From: Candidatus Hydrogenedens sp.
GTDB lineage: Bacteria > Hydrogenedentota > Hydrogenedentia > Hydrogenedentales > JAEUWI01
Assembly (NCBI GenBank): GCA_016125095.1
Contig: WGMK01000014.1
Location: 124,001 to 188,000 of the forward strand
Direction of reading: 5' to 3'
DNA length: 64,000 nucleotides
Positions 7,445 to 16,529 of this stretch are shown in pieces. Below the pieces are notes generated by a model. The model saw nothing but the letters and a program-made list of their open reading frames with translations. It was not told the DNA's origin and made no database searches. Both the position numbers and the translations under genes were made by a program. Every line of letters starts with the position of its first letter. Position 1 is the stretch's first letter.

Positions 7445-9700
7445 ATGAACCGCCCCTTCCGATACCTTGCGCTGCTACTGGCATGCGCCCCGGCCTTCGC
7501 GGATTACCCGGCCCTGACCACCGAGATCACGCCGGAGCATCCCCTGTTCCTGTTCAGCGCTACCGCCCCCGGCGCCCCCGCAGCCGAATACGCTGCCGGG
7601 CTGACCGAGGCCTGGAGCCTGTTTCCGGCCGAATTGAAGCCCTATTCCGCGCTTATCGCGCAAGCACCGCAGGTCCCCGCCACCGAGCGGCTGAGCTATT
7701 TTCAGGAGGCCTTGGCGCCGATACAAGCGGCTGGCATCCCGGTGGTTGTGCGGATCGATGGCGCCACGCCAGCAGACGGCTTGTCGCCGGAGCAGGTGGA
7801 AGCGCTCATCTCGGCATTCACGGTGGTGGCGGGCCTCGAGACGAGCACGCCGCGCTTCGATGTGTATCCCGCGCCCGGCCAGCCGCAGACGGCGCCTCCG
7901 GGGCAGGAAGGCTTGATCGCCCTCATCGAAACGGCGGCGCGCTACGGACGCTTCGTGCATGTGCCCCTGGCCGATACCCATTGGCCGCGCATGATGGCGA
8001 ACAGCGTGTCGTCGCCGCTCTACTCGAAGTTCCAGGCCTGCGCCGACTATGTGGTGCCCTCGAGCTGGACCCGCGGGCAGCATACGCTGGTGCAGCAATC
8101 GGCACTGACCGGGCTCTGGCTGGAAGGCGCGGTGAACCGCTGGGGCCTGCAGGCCGACGCGCGCTGGATAGTCGACGCGGGCTTCCGCCAGCCGGGCGTC
8201 TACGGCAAGCCCGGCGACATCGCGGCCGCGCAGTTGCAGTTCTACACCGCCGCCCTGTACCTCGGTGCGATGAGCGGCGCGCAGGTCTATGCCTTTCCCC
8301 GCGCGGAAGACCTGTGGATGCAGGACGACCCGGCGGCGTGGGACCAGCAGATCTACCCGGGCCTGAAGCGCCTCATGGCGCTAGGCGCGATCGCCCGCAA
8401 GGAATTCGTGCAGAAGAAGGCACAGGTTGCGTATCAGCTCGCCCCGGCCGCGAACCCAGCAGCCTTCCATGCGAACTGGGCCGATATCGATCCGTCGTTG
8501 AACACGGGCGTGATGTTTCAGGCCGCTTATGCGCCGTCGCAGCCGGGGCGGATCGCCGAACTCGTCCCCGATAAATCGAGCCGTTACCTCGTGCCGCTGT
8601 TGAGTCCCTATGCGACCGACGCCGTGCGCCAGGGCTTTGCCGCCATGGGCGCGCCTGGCGCCTACGCAACGCTCGATGCCTGGGCCGGCGTGCTCGATTT
8701 GTACGCGCAGGCCGATGGTACCGGGGAGGCCTATGTGTCGCGCGTCGGGCGGGGTGTGTTCGTATTCCACGCGCGCGAAAACGACCCGCGTCCGGAGTCG
8801 TTCAGCATTCCCGAGCTGCCCGCTCCGGTCGGCCCGATTTCCGCGCGCCGCGAAGGAGGCGCGATCAATCTCGAGTGGCCGTTCCGCGAGGGCGACGTGT
8901 CGTACGCCGTGCATCGCCGCGTGCCGCCCGCCGCTGAATGGTCGCTCTTGGCCAGCGGCATCACCGAGCGCATCTACGCCGACGTATCGATAGCGGCCGA
9001 CACCGCCTACGCCTACGCGATCACCGCGCTCACCAACGAAACAGCGCCCTACACGGGCACGGTGCAGCACGGCGAATACGTCTTGCTGAGCGGCGTCGAG
9101 AGCCGCATTGAGCAGGAGGTGGTCATGGCGCCCGTCGCCAACGAGGCAACCAGCCTGCCGCCCGAGGCGCCTGCTCCGGCCCTGGCCGCGCCCGCCGATG
9201 CAGCGCCTGCGCCAGCACCCGAGGCCCCGCCCGCACCGACCCCGCAAGAGGTCGCGCAGACGGCCATCGTCGCGCGGCTGGGCGAGTGGCAGCGCGCTTT
9301 CGAGGGCGCGAACCTTGAGGGCGTCGCGGCGCTCTACGACCCTGCCTACGCCACGCCGCAGGGTTGGGGCGCACAAGACGCCAAGCGCGCCTATGAATGG
9401 TTTTTCCGACGGTACAAGCGCCCGCTGATGCTGTACCAGGCGCGAGAATGGGACGTCGCGGCGGCCGAACAGGGCACGGCCCGCGTGAAAGTGTTCGTAC
9501 AGCTGAGCGGCACGGCGTTGTCCGACCCCTTGGGCATCCTCGCTGACCAGCGCGTTTCGCTGCCGCTCACACCCGATGCGGAGGTGTGGATTACCTGGGC
9601 CGCGCGCGACGGCGGTTGGTTTATCACGGCCACCGACCCGCCGCTTCCGGACTTCGCCGGGCTGCTGGATTACAGCATGGGTCCGTATGATCAGCCGTGA
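7445..9700 (+). CDS. Exported multidomain protein, glycosidase-like with C-terminal SnoaL-like domain
   Basis: 751 aa. Sec signal at residues 1-19 (cleavage near AFA-DY). Residues about 25-450 look like a TIM-barrel hydrolase (an opening HPLFLF strand, alternating beta-alpha units, VRIDGAT, LADTHWP); a distant GH98-like or related glycoside hydrolase is possible but I cannot place catalytic acids. Residues about 455-545 look like a fibronectin type III module (AINLEWPFREG...YAYAITALT). A Pro/Ala linker (about 565-605) leads to a C-terminal NTF2/SnoaL-like domain (IVARLGEWQRAFEGANLEGV) that often mediates binding. Only a weak ribosome site is visible. Enzyme class is inference. Confidence 0.7.
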   Translation: MNRPFRYLALLLACAPAFADYPALTTEITPEHPLFLFSATAPGAPAAEYAAGLTEAWSLFPAELKPYSALIAQAPQVPATERLSYFQEALAPIQAAGIPVVVRIDGATPADGLSPEQVEALISAFTVVAGLETSTPRFDVYPAPGQPQTAPPGQEGLIALIETAARYGRFVHVPLADTHWPRMMANSVSSPLYSKFQACADYVVPSSWTRGQHTLVQQSALTGLWLEGAVNRWGLQADARWIVDAGFRQPGVYGKPGDIAAAQLQFYTAALYLGAMSGAQVYAFPRAEDLWMQDDPAAWDQQIYPGLKRLMALGAIARKEFVQKKAQVAYQLAPAANPAAFHANWADIDPSLNTGVMFQAAYAPSQPGRIAELVPDKSSRYLVPLLSPYATDAVRQGFAAMGAPGAYATLDAWAGVLDLYAQADGTGEAYVSRVGRGVFVFHARENDPRPESFSIPELPAPVGPISARREGGAINLEWPFREGDVSYAVHRRVPPAAEWSLLASGITERIYADVSIAADTAYAYAITALTNETAPYTGTVQHGEYVLLSGVESRIEQEVVMAPVANEATSLPPEAPAPALAAPADAAPAPAPEAPPAPTPQEVAQTAIVARLGEWQRAFEGANLEGVAALYDPAYATPQGWGAQDAKRAYEWFFRRYKRPLMLYQAREWDVAAAEQGTARVKVFVQLSGTALSDPLGILADQRVSLPLTPDAEVWITWAARDGGWFITATDPPLPDFAGLLDYSMGPYDQP

Positions 9701-10055
9701 TGCGGACGTATTAGCCTAATTTCGCAGCGCTCAGAGACAAAAAAAGGCGGCCCGCCGGTGATACTGCATACCGGCGGGCCGTACGTGCTCTGACGTGAGC
9801 CAGGCACCAAACTAAATGTGGAGCCGCGACAAGGGAAGGGGAGGGGGAGGAAGTGGGGAAACCTGCCACGACTCCACGTTTTAGAGCGATTGATTTAACT
9901 GTCTACCTATCCGGACTTCATGCGCACCTATCAGATGTAACACCCGGCCCGGAGGTTTAATTTCAACTTTCTGGTTACTTAGACGCGTCTCGCGGCTGCT
10001 TATTCATTCTGCCGTGGCCGGGTTTCATGTCACCCTGGCTCCGCTGCGTCATCCA
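9701..10055. other. 355-bp convergent intergenic region with a purine tract
   Basis: Between two converging genes. Besides the terminator at 9739-9781 it holds an imperfect inverted repeat: 9818-9830 (GTGGAGCCGCGAC) against 9865-9877 (GCCACGACTCCAC), 10 of 13 pairs. The loop contains a nearly pure purine run at 9831-9861 with four G-tracts of three or more. This could fold as a hairpin or a G-quadruplex and might help stop plus-strand transcription. The remaining bases (9878-10055) show no gene or clear signal. Confidence 0.4.
9739..9781 (-). terminator. Rho-independent terminator for the sigma/anti-sigma transcript
   Basis: Perfect 12-bp stem, 9748-9759 with 9770-9781, loop GATACTGCAT. On the minus strand it is followed by a run of seven T (the A-run at 9739-9745), so it ends transcription from the anti-sigma gene, about 275 bp after that gene's stop. 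It may also slow plus-strand readthrough. Confidence 0.85.
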
Positions 10056-10961
10056 CTATACAAACGACTTTTCCATTCGTTGCGTTGACAGCCGCCGAGG
10101 GGCTTCACGCGCGCCGGGCGGCTGCATAGAGATGGAATCCCGCCGGGCCGGAAGAAGTTCCTGCGCCGCCACCCGCTCGGTCAGCGGGCGGATGAAGTCG
10201 AACAGCATGGCCACCTGATCGGCGTTCTCTTTCGCGATGCGGCGGCACACCACCAGCCCGGCGATGTAGTCGTCCATGTGGCGCACCTGCACCACCTCGC
10301 CGCGTTCCTGTGCGCCTTCGATGATGCGCGCGCCGGAACAGTTGTTCTTCGCCAGCAGCAGCTTCGCGGGCTTGCCGTCGTAATCGATCAGCAACTCGAC
10401 GATGGAGCCGCGCGGACAATTGCCCATGCACGCGCCGAGCAACTTGGCCTTGTGGCCGGACATGGTCAGCGAGCGGGGTTCGTTGTTCACGGCAAGCCGG
10501 ATATCGTGCGCCTCCAGGAACTCTTCCACGGTCTGCTGCTGCGCCGGCACGAGTGTGGCGCCGGCCATCTCGAGCGTCGTGCGGATGTCCTCGGCGATGG
10601 TCTGGGTAGGCACCGCGCTGGCGACTTCCTGCAACGGCGCCGCGACCTCGGCGCTGCGGTAAAGCAGCGCCCCGCCCGCGATCAACGCCAGTGCCGCCGC
10701 CGCGGCCATTCCGGTAAACATGGGCCAGCGGCGCGCGCGGGGAGTCGCGTTCATTTCCTTGCGGAGGGCATCCCAAAGCGCATCAGGGCAGCTGACGTCG
10801 TCGCGCAGGCGCTCGCCGATGCCCTCTTCCAGCTGCATCTCGGCCACCAGGCAGCGGCGCTCCTCCTCCGAGAGGGAGGCGTCGAAAGCGGCTGCCTCGC
10901 CCGCGGTGAGTTGGCCGTCCAAATAGGCCATCCACTGTTTCTCGCGTTCAGACTTCTTCAT
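10056..10961 (-). CDS. Transmembrane anti-sigma factor with cysteine-containing outer domain
   Basis: 301 aa. The cytosolic part (1-80) opens with YLDGQLTAGEAAAF, the usual start of membrane anti-sigma factors, but has no HxxxCxxC zinc motif. One membrane helix spans about 82-101. The outer domain (102-301) contains Cys178, Cys182, Cys208 and Cys239 within a compact beta-rich segment (ACMGNCPRG...LLAKNNCSG), a possible redox or metal sensor. Its start overlaps the sigma gene stop by ATGA, so the pair is made in fixed ratio. It should hold the sigma factor at the membrane until an extracytoplasmic signal releases it. Confidence 0.82.
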   Translation of the reverse strand: MKKSEREKQWMAYLDGQLTAGEAAAFDASLSEEERRCLVAEMQLEEGIGERLRDDVSCPDALWDALRKEMNATPRARRWPMFTGMAAAAALALIAGGALLYRSAEVAAPLQEVASAVPTQTIAEDIRTTLEMAGATLVPAQQQTVEEFLEAHDIRLAVNNEPRSLTMSGHKAKLLGACMGNCPRGSIVELLIDYDGKPAKLLLAKNNCSGARIIEGAQERGEVVQVRHMDDYIAGLVVCRRIAKENADQVAMLFDFIRPLTERVAAQELLPARRDSISMQPPGAREAPRRLSTQRMEKSFV

Positions 10962-11566
10962 CCGTGAAGTCCTCCTTGCTCCGCCTGGCGCACATCTTCG
11001 AGGCGGGTGATATTGCGGGGCGCCGAGGGGCGTACGATTCCCTGGCTCTGGGCGTAGGCCATCAACTCGCGGCGCAGCTTCGCGCGCCCGCGCGAAAGGT
11101 GCGTCATCACGGTGCCCAGGGGAATGTTCATGATATCCGCAATTTCCTTATAGCTGAATTTTTCCGCACTGCGCAGCAGCAGACACATGCGCTGCGCCTC
11201 GGAGAGCTCTGTCATGGCCTGAAACACCTCGTCGCCGCAGGCTTCCAGAAACCGGTCCGGGTCGTTCAAGACATCGCCGTACTCCGGCGCTTCGTTCAAT
11301 TCGGCGAAATCGGTCTCTCGGACGTCCTCAAGCGGCTTCGGCGTACGCGAGGTCACGCGGTTCGCCACGTAGCACTTGTTCGTGATGATGCGATACATCC
11401 AGGCGCGGAAATTCGTACCGGGGGTGAACTTGTGACGGTTCTCCCACGCCGCGAGCACCGACGATTGGAAAATGTCGTCGGCCTTCTGCGCATTCCACGC
11501 GGTACGGTAGATGTACCGGTAAAACTCGTCTTTGTGTTTTTCGAGCTGCTCGATGAAATCGTCCAT
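10958..11566 (-). CDS. ECF-family RNA polymerase sigma factor
   Basis: 202 aa. Sigma region 2 spans about residues 10-75 (YIYRTAWNAQKADDIFQSSVLAAWE, FRAWMYRII for core binding and -10 melting). Region 4 spans about 118-170 (LSEAQRMCLLLRSAEKFSYKEIADIMNIPLGTVMTHL), a helix-turn-helix for the -35. There is no region 1 or 3. It is followed in an ATGA overlap by its anti-sigma factor. The start has AAGGTGA upstream. Regulon unknown; ECF factors of this kind usually activate their own promoter, and a TTGACA element lies about 50 bp upstream. Confidence 0.92.
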   Translation of the reverse strand: MDDFIEQLEKHKDEFYRYIYRTAWNAQKADDIFQSSVLAAWENRHKFTPGTNFRAWMYRIITNKCYVANRVTSRTPKPLEDVRETDFAELNEAPEYGDVLNDPDRFLEACGDEVFQAMTELSEAQRMCLLLRSAEKFSYKEIADIMNIPLGTVMTHLSRGRAKLRRELMAYAQSQGIVRPSAPRNITRLEDVRQAEQGGLHG

Positions 11567-11589
11567 GCGATCACCTTGTCAATCCGCTT

Positions 11590-11622
11590 CGTATATTCAG
11601 TGGAATCGGGGGGTTATGTCAA
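11590..11622 (-). promoter_or_regulatory. Possible promoter for the ECF sigma operon
   Basis: On the minus strand a perfect TTGACA (complement of 11617-11622) is followed 18 bases later by GAATAT (complement of 11593-11598), or 21 bases later by TATACG. The -35 is good and the -10 poor, so an ECF-type -10 is possible. Low confidence. Confidence 0.25.
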
Positions 11623-11733
11623 AAGGGGTGAATTCTCGACAGGCCCCCCCTGGGCTGCGGTACCATGCCTGCTTCGGGGGGCATTTCCGGGGCTTTTCCG
11701 CCTGTGCGGGGCCCCGCTACCGGGAGATAACGT

Positions 11734-13110
11734 ATGAGCAAGTTGTGGGGTGGACGCTTCGAGGGCGGCGTAGATGCGCTGGTGGAGCGGCTTGGCGAGT
11801 CGGTTTCGTTCGACGCGCGCCTCGCGCCCTGGGACATCCGCGGCAGCCTCGCCCACGCCCGCATGCTGGGCGATTGCGGCATCATCACGCGCAAGGACGC
11901 CCAGGCCATCCAGCGCGGCCTGAAGGACGTGCTCAAGGATATCGAGGCCGGCAAGCTGGCGTGGGACCAGAAACTCGAGGACGTGCACACGAACATCGAG
12001 TCGGCCCTGGTGGCCCGCATCGGCGATGCGGGCAAGCGCCTGCACACCGGACGCAGCCGCAACGACCAGATAGCGACGGACGTACGCCTGTGGGCGCGCG
12101 ATCAGGTGGATACCATCCTGCAGTTGTTGAAGGCCTTGCAGCTGCGGCTGCTGGATGCCGCCGAGGCGCACCTCGACGTGATCCTGCCGGGCTTTACGCA
12201 CTTGCAGCACGCGCAGCCCGTGCTGCTGGCGCACCATCTGCATGCCTATGTCGAGATGTTCCGCCGCGACCACGAGCGCTTCACGCAACTGCGCGGCCGG
12301 ATAAACGTGATGCCGCTGGGCTCGGCCGCGATGGCCGGCACGCCCTATCCCATCAACCGGGAACAGGTGGCGAAAGAGCTGGGCTTCGAGGCCATCTCGG
12401 CCAACAGCATGGACGCCGTGTCGGACCGCGATCACCTGATTGAGTTTTGCGCAAACGCCAGCATCTGCATGATGCACCTGTCGCGCATGTGCGAGGAATT
12501 GATTCTCTGGTCGAGCCCGGAGTTCGGCTACATCGAAATCGGCGAGGCCTTCACCACCGGCTCGAGCATCATGCCGCAGAAGCGCAACCCCGACGTGGCG
12601 GAACTGGTGCGCGGCAAGACCGGGCGGGTCTACGGCTCGCTCACTTCGCTGCTCACCCTGCTCAAGGGGCTGCCGCTGACCTACAACCGCGACCTGCAGG
12701 AAGACAAGGAACCGGTCTTCGATACCTCGGACACCCTGCAGCTGAGCCTCGAAGTGTTCGCCCGGATGATTCCCTCCATCGCCTTCCACCGCGATGCCAT
12801 GGCGGAGGCGGCCCGCGCGGGATTCATGGAGGCCACCGACCTCGCGGATTATCTCGTGACCAAGGGCGTACCCTTCCGCGAGGCGCACGGCGTGTCGGGG
12901 CGGGCGGTGCTGTATTGCTCGAAGCAGGGCAAGACGCTGCCGGAATTGACGCTGGACGAACTGCGCGTGTTCTCGCCGAAATTCGAGGCGGATGTACACA
13001 AGGTGTTGGACGCCAAGGCGATAGTCAGCCGGCGGGACAACCCCGGGGCCACTGCGCCACGGCGTGTAAAGGCGGCCCTGAAACTGGCGCGTAAGCGGAT
13101 TTCGAAGTAA
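11734..13110 (+). CDS. argH: Argininosuccinate lyase
   Basis: 458 aa, the normal length. A cytoplasmic homotetramer that splits argininosuccinate into arginine and fumarate, the last step of arginine synthesis. The fumarase/aspartase-superfamily signature GSSIMPQKRNPD lies at residues 276-287 and includes the catalytic serine loop. The N-terminus MSKLWGGRFEGGVDALVERL and the HTGRSRNDQIATD segment are typical of ArgH. The start follows GGGAG at good spacing. No other arg gene is adjacent; it stands between the divergent sigma operon and the HD-GYP regulator. Confidence 0.97.
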   Translation: MSKLWGGRFEGGVDALVERLGESVSFDARLAPWDIRGSLAHARMLGDCGIITRKDAQAIQRGLKDVLKDIEAGKLAWDQKLEDVHTNIESALVARIGDAGKRLHTGRSRNDQIATDVRLWARDQVDTILQLLKALQLRLLDAAEAHLDVILPGFTHLQHAQPVLLAHHLHAYVEMFRRDHERFTQLRGRINVMPLGSAAMAGTPYPINREQVAKELGFEAISANSMDAVSDRDHLIEFCANASICMMHLSRMCEELILWSSPEFGYIEIGEAFTTGSSIMPQKRNPDVAELVRGKTGRVYGSLTSLLTLLKGLPLTYNRDLQEDKEPVFDTSDTLQLSLEVFARMIPSIAFHRDAMAEAARAGFMEATDLADYLVTKGVPFREAHGVSGRAVLYCSKQGKTLPELTLDELRVFSPKFEADVHKVLDAKAIVSRRDNPGATAPRRVKAALKLARKRISK

Positions 13111-13157
13111 ACGATACCTTCCAAAGTTGCGGATTAGACTTAAAGCGCCGAAAATTG

Positions 13158-13166
13158 TGATAGTAT
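13158..13166 (+). promoter_or_regulatory. Extended -10 promoter candidate for the HD-GYP regulator
   Basis: TGATAGTAT fits the extended -10 form TGnTAnnnT and lies 97 bp upstream of the gene, in the 152-bp gap after argH. No convincing -35 is seen at 16-18 bp. The same TGnTAGTAT occurs upstream of tpx. Confidence 0.35.
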
Positions 13167-13262
13167 TAACCTCGGGCGGAGGAGACGCGGTCGAGAACAT
13201 GCACGGCGGATGGTGAATACAGCGAGAAGTTCTCTCTTGCCGGTCCATCAGCGGAGTACTGG

Positions 13263-14828
13263 ATGGCGACTGACGCGAAAATACTGGTGGTCGATGATGA
13301 GGTCGTGATTCGCGAACTCATGACCGACATCCTTATCGACGAGGGCTACGAAGTGGAATCGGCGCCCAATGGGCGCGAGGCCCTCAAGCTGATTCAGTCG
13401 AACCCCGACTTCGTGGTGCTCTTCACCGACATCATGATGCCCGAGATGGACGGCATCCAGCTGATCCGCGAAGCCCGCAAGATCTCCCCGAACCTGGTGC
13501 CGATTGTGATGACCGGCTATGCGACGCTTGAGTCGGCCCGCGCCGCCGTGAAGGAAGGCGCCTACGACTATGTGGTGAAGCCGTTCAACCTCAGCGAGAT
13601 CAAGCTCGCGGTATCGAACGCGCTCGAGCGCTGCCGCCTCACCAGCGAGAACACGCGCCTCCGCGAAATCACCGACCTGTTCAACATCAGCGAAAAAATC
13701 GCCTCGATCCGCGACGAGGACGAGCTGCTGGACTACATTCTCGACGCGGCGCTGAGCCGCGTGGACGCCGAGGCGGGCTCCGTGATGGTGGTGTCGGAAG
13801 ACGGAGAGTTGCTGAAAGTAGTGCGCAGCCGCGGCCTGAACGCCGAGAACCACAACATGGTGGTCCGGCGTGAAGGCTCGATTTCGGGCTGGGTGGCGGA
13901 GAACGTGCAGCCGTTGATCATCGGCGAGCCCGGGCAGGAATTGCAGCTGGGCACCCTGCGCCGCAAGTTTCAGGGCGGTACCTTCATCTCGGTGCCGCTC
14001 GAGCGCAAGACAAACGCCATGGACCCGATGATGCTCAAGTCGGAAGGCCTGCCGCGCGTGGTGGCCGTGCTCAATGCCACGGGCAAGCGCAACGGCGGCC
14101 GATTCACCGACACGGACCTGAAGGCGCTGAGCATCGTCGCAAACCACGCTGCGGCCGCCATGGAAAACGTGCGGCTGATCAGCGACATCGAAGAGAACCA
14201 GCGCGAGGTGGTGTACACGCTCGGCGAAATCGTGGAAACGCGGTCGAAGGAAACCGGCCAGCACGTGAAGCGCGTGGCCGAGTATTCGCGGCTGCTGGGC
14301 GTGCTGCACGGCCTGAACAATTCCGAGGCCGACGTGCTGCGGATGGCCTCGCCGCTGCACGACGTGGGCAAGGTCGGCATTCCCGATGAGATTCTCAACA
14401 AGCCCGGCAAGCTGACGCCGGAAGAGTTCGAGGTGATGAAGACCCACGCGCAGCTGGGCTTCGACATGTTAAAGAACTCGAAGGGCGTGGTGCTGCGCAC
14501 GGCGGCGATTGTGGCGCACGAGCACCAGGAAAAGTTCAACGGCAGCGGCTACCCCCGCGGGCTCTCGGGCGAGGACATCCATATCTACGGCCGCATCACC
14601 GGACTGGCGGACGTATTCGATGCGCTGGGCTCGGAGCGCGTGTACAAGAAGGCCTGGCCGCTGGAGAAGATTCTCGATTTTTTCCGCGAGCAGCGGGGTG
14701 AGCACTTTGACCCGCGCCTCGTCGATCTCTTCTTCGAGCACCTTGATTCCTTCCTCGAAATCCGGGGCGCGTATCCGGAAACGGGTGAAGAAGAGACCGC
14801 CCCGCTCGAGCCAGCGGTCGAGGCCTGA
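13263..14828 (+). CDS. Response regulator with REC, GAF and HD-GYP domains
   Basis: 521 aa. Receiver domain (about 6-120) has acidic pocket Asp11/Asp12, phosphorylation site Asp56, Thr/Ala switch MTGYATL and Lys in VVKPF. A GAF-like sensor domain follows (about 140-300). The C-terminus (about 315-500) is an HD-GYP phosphodiesterase with HD at 366-367 (LHDVGKVGIPD), HEHQEKFNGSGYP and GYP at 429-431, so it should hydrolyse cyclic di-GMP. No histidine kinase is adjacent. It likely links a phosphorelay to second-messenger turnover. All metal ligands that I can check are present. Confidence 0.94.
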   Translation: MATDAKILVVDDEVVIRELMTDILIDEGYEVESAPNGREALKLIQSNPDFVVLFTDIMMPEMDGIQLIREARKISPNLVPIVMTGYATLESARAAVKEGAYDYVVKPFNLSEIKLAVSNALERCRLTSENTRLREITDLFNISEKIASIRDEDELLDYILDAALSRVDAEAGSVMVVSEDGELLKVVRSRGLNAENHNMVVRREGSISGWVAENVQPLIIGEPGQELQLGTLRRKFQGGTFISVPLERKTNAMDPMMLKSEGLPRVVAVLNATGKRNGGRFTDTDLKALSIVANHAAAAMENVRLISDIEENQREVVYTLGEIVETRSKETGQHVKRVAEYSRLLGVLHGLNNSEADVLRMASPLHDVGKVGIPDEILNKPGKLTPEEFEVMKTHAQLGFDMLKNSKGVVLRTAAIVAHEHQEKFNGSGYPRGLSGEDIHIYGRITGLADVFDALGSERVYKKAWPLEKILDFFREQRGEHFDPRLVDLFFEHLDSFLEIRGAYPETGEEETAPLEPAVEA

Positions 14829-14894
14829 GCGGCCGATCTGCTATAATCCCTCTGGAACGCCGCGCGGCGGTATTCCCGGAAAGGAGCGTGGATC

Positions 14895-15074
14895 ATGGAA
14901 GCCCTCAAGCGCATGTGGAACCGCATACTGGTCGCATTCGCGGCCCCGGCCGAGGGGCACGGCGCCAGCGGCACCCGCGGCGCCGACCCGCATTCCGAGC
15001 CGCAGTCTTCGCACGCGGCAGGCGCCGAGCGCAAGCCGCAGGCCTGGCACCCCGACGGCGGCGAACGCCGGTAG
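14895..15074 (+). CDS. Short hypothetical protein
   Basis: 59 codons starting ATG 14895 with AAGGAG ten bases upstream. The first 17 residues form a basic amphipathic helix (MEALKRMWNRILVAFAA); the rest is disordered and rich in Gly, Ala, His, Arg. It begins 67 bp after the HD-GYP gene and ends six bases before the convergent DUF1501 stop. The ribosome site and exact fit to the gap support expression, but no family is recognised. Confidence 0.45.
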   Translation: MEALKRMWNRILVAFAAPAEGHGASGTRGADPHSEPQSSHAAGAERKPQAWHPDGGERR

Positions 15075-15080
15075 TCTCAA

Positions 15081-16508
15081 TCAGGCGATCAATTCCCGCA
15101 CGAGTTCGCCGTACACATCCGTGAGGCGGTAATCGCGGCCTTGGTAGTGGTAGGTGAGCTTCGTGTGCTCAAGCCCGAGCAGGTGCAGAATCGTGGCTTG
15201 GATGTCGTGCACATGCACCGGGCGCTCAGCGATGTTGAAGCCGATATCGTCTGTGGTGCCGATGGTTTGGCCAGCCTTGACGCCGCCGCCCGCGAACCAC
15301 ATGGTGAAGCACTGCGGGTGGTGGTCGCGGCCCATGCTGCGGCCGAGCACCGCGTTCGATTCCACCATCGGCGTGCGGCCGAATTCCCCGCCCCAGATTA
15401 CGAGTGTGTCGTCAAGCATGCCGCGCTGCTTGAGGTCCTTGAGTAGGGCGGCGCAGGCGCGATCCGTGAGGCCGGCGTTGTGGCGCACGTTGCCGGCCAC
15501 ATCGCCGTGGGCGTCCCAGCCGCCGTGATAGCACGACACGAAGCGCGTGCCGCGTTCGAGCAGGCGGCGCGCCAGCAGCACATTGTTGGCGAAGGACGAT
15601 TCGCCGGGCACCGCGCCGTAGAGGTCGAGTGTTTGCTGGGATTCGCCGGAGAGATCGACCAGTTCCGGCGCGCTGCTCTGCATCTTGTAGGCGAGTTCGT
15701 AGGCGCTGATGCGCGCCTCGATTTCCGGATCGCCCACGGCGCCGAGCTGGTGTCGGTTCATTTCGGTCACAAGCGCGATGGTGTCGCGCTGGAGGGCCTC
15801 GTCGACGCCGCCGGGATTGCGTACGTTGAGAATCGGCGCGCCCTTACTGCGGAATGGGACGCCCTGGTATTGCGTGGGCATGAAGCCGCAGCCGTAGTTG
15901 TGCGCGCCGCCGCGTGCGCCGTCGCCGGATAACAGCACGACGAAGCCGGGCAGGTCGTCGGCCTCGCTACCGAGCCCATAGGTGACCCATGCGCCCATGC
16001 TCGGACGCCCGAACAGCGGCGAGCCGGTGTTCATGAAAATCTGCGCCGGGGCATGGTTGAACTGGCTCGTATGCACGGTGCGCACGATGGCGAGTTCATC
16101 GGCCATCTCGGAAAGGAAGGGCAGCATTTCGGACAGTTCCGCGCCGGACTCGCCGTGGCGCGAGAAGCGGTAGCGGCCCGCCATGAGCGCGGCGTCGGGC
16201 CGGATAAAGGCGTAGCGCTGATCCTTCACCACGTCTGCGGGTACGGGCTGGCCGTCGTAGCGGGTGAGCGCGGGCTTGTAGTCGAAAAGTTCGAGCTGGC
16301 TGGGCGCGCCGGCCATGAACAGCTGGATGACGCGATTGGCCTTGGGCGCGAAATGCGGAAGGGCGGAGGCCTGGGCCTGGCGTGCGCCGCCGACCAGCAT
16401 CGACGCGAGCGCGATCTTACCCATGCCCACGCCGCAATCGCGGAAGAACTGCCGGCGCGTCATCGCGTGCAGGTTTTCGTAGGGGCGCTGTTCGCAGAAA
16501 TTCTTCAT
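15081..16508 (-). CDS. DUF1501 family protein (Tat-exported, sulfatase-like fold)
   Basis: 475 aa. A twin-arginine signal (TRRQFF, Arg18-Arg19, then a hydrophobic stretch to about residue 48) sends the folded protein out of the cytoplasm. The mature part matches DUF1501, an alkaline-phosphatase-superfamily-like group (GAPSQLELFDYKP near the start, LVIWGGEFGRTPMVE and GRDHHPQCFTMWFAGGG near the end). These proteins are almost always encoded next to a PSCyt1/DUF1549/DUF1553 gene, and here the partner ends 21 bp upstream. The pair is widespread in planctomycetes and relatives; no reaction has been settled. Co-transcription is very likely. Confidence 0.9.
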   Translation of the reverse strand: MKNFCEQRPYENLHAMTRRQFFRDCGVGMGKIALASMLVGGARQAQASALPHFAPKANRVIQLFMAGAPSQLELFDYKPALTRYDGQPVPADVVKDQRYAFIRPDAALMAGRYRFSRHGESGAELSEMLPFLSEMADELAIVRTVHTSQFNHAPAQIFMNTGSPLFGRPSMGAWVTYGLGSEADDLPGFVVLLSGDGARGGAHNYGCGFMPTQYQGVPFRSKGAPILNVRNPGGVDEALQRDTIALVTEMNRHQLGAVGDPEIEARISAYELAYKMQSSAPELVDLSGESQQTLDLYGAVPGESSFANNVLLARRLLERGTRFVSCYHGGWDAHGDVAGNVRHNAGLTDRACAALLKDLKQRGMLDDTLVIWGGEFGRTPMVESNAVLGRSMGRDHHPQCFTMWFAGGGVKAGQTIGTTDDIGFNIAERPVHVHDIQATILHLLGLEHTKLTYHYQGRDYRLTDVYGELVRELIA

Positions 16509-16529
16509 GGCAACCGCCTTGGTTTTTTC

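Noticed and set aside
10027..10218. Short plus-strand frame at the end of the anti-sigma gene
   Set aside because: Lies mostly antisense to the anti-sigma gene, no ribosome site, composition typical of a shadow frame.
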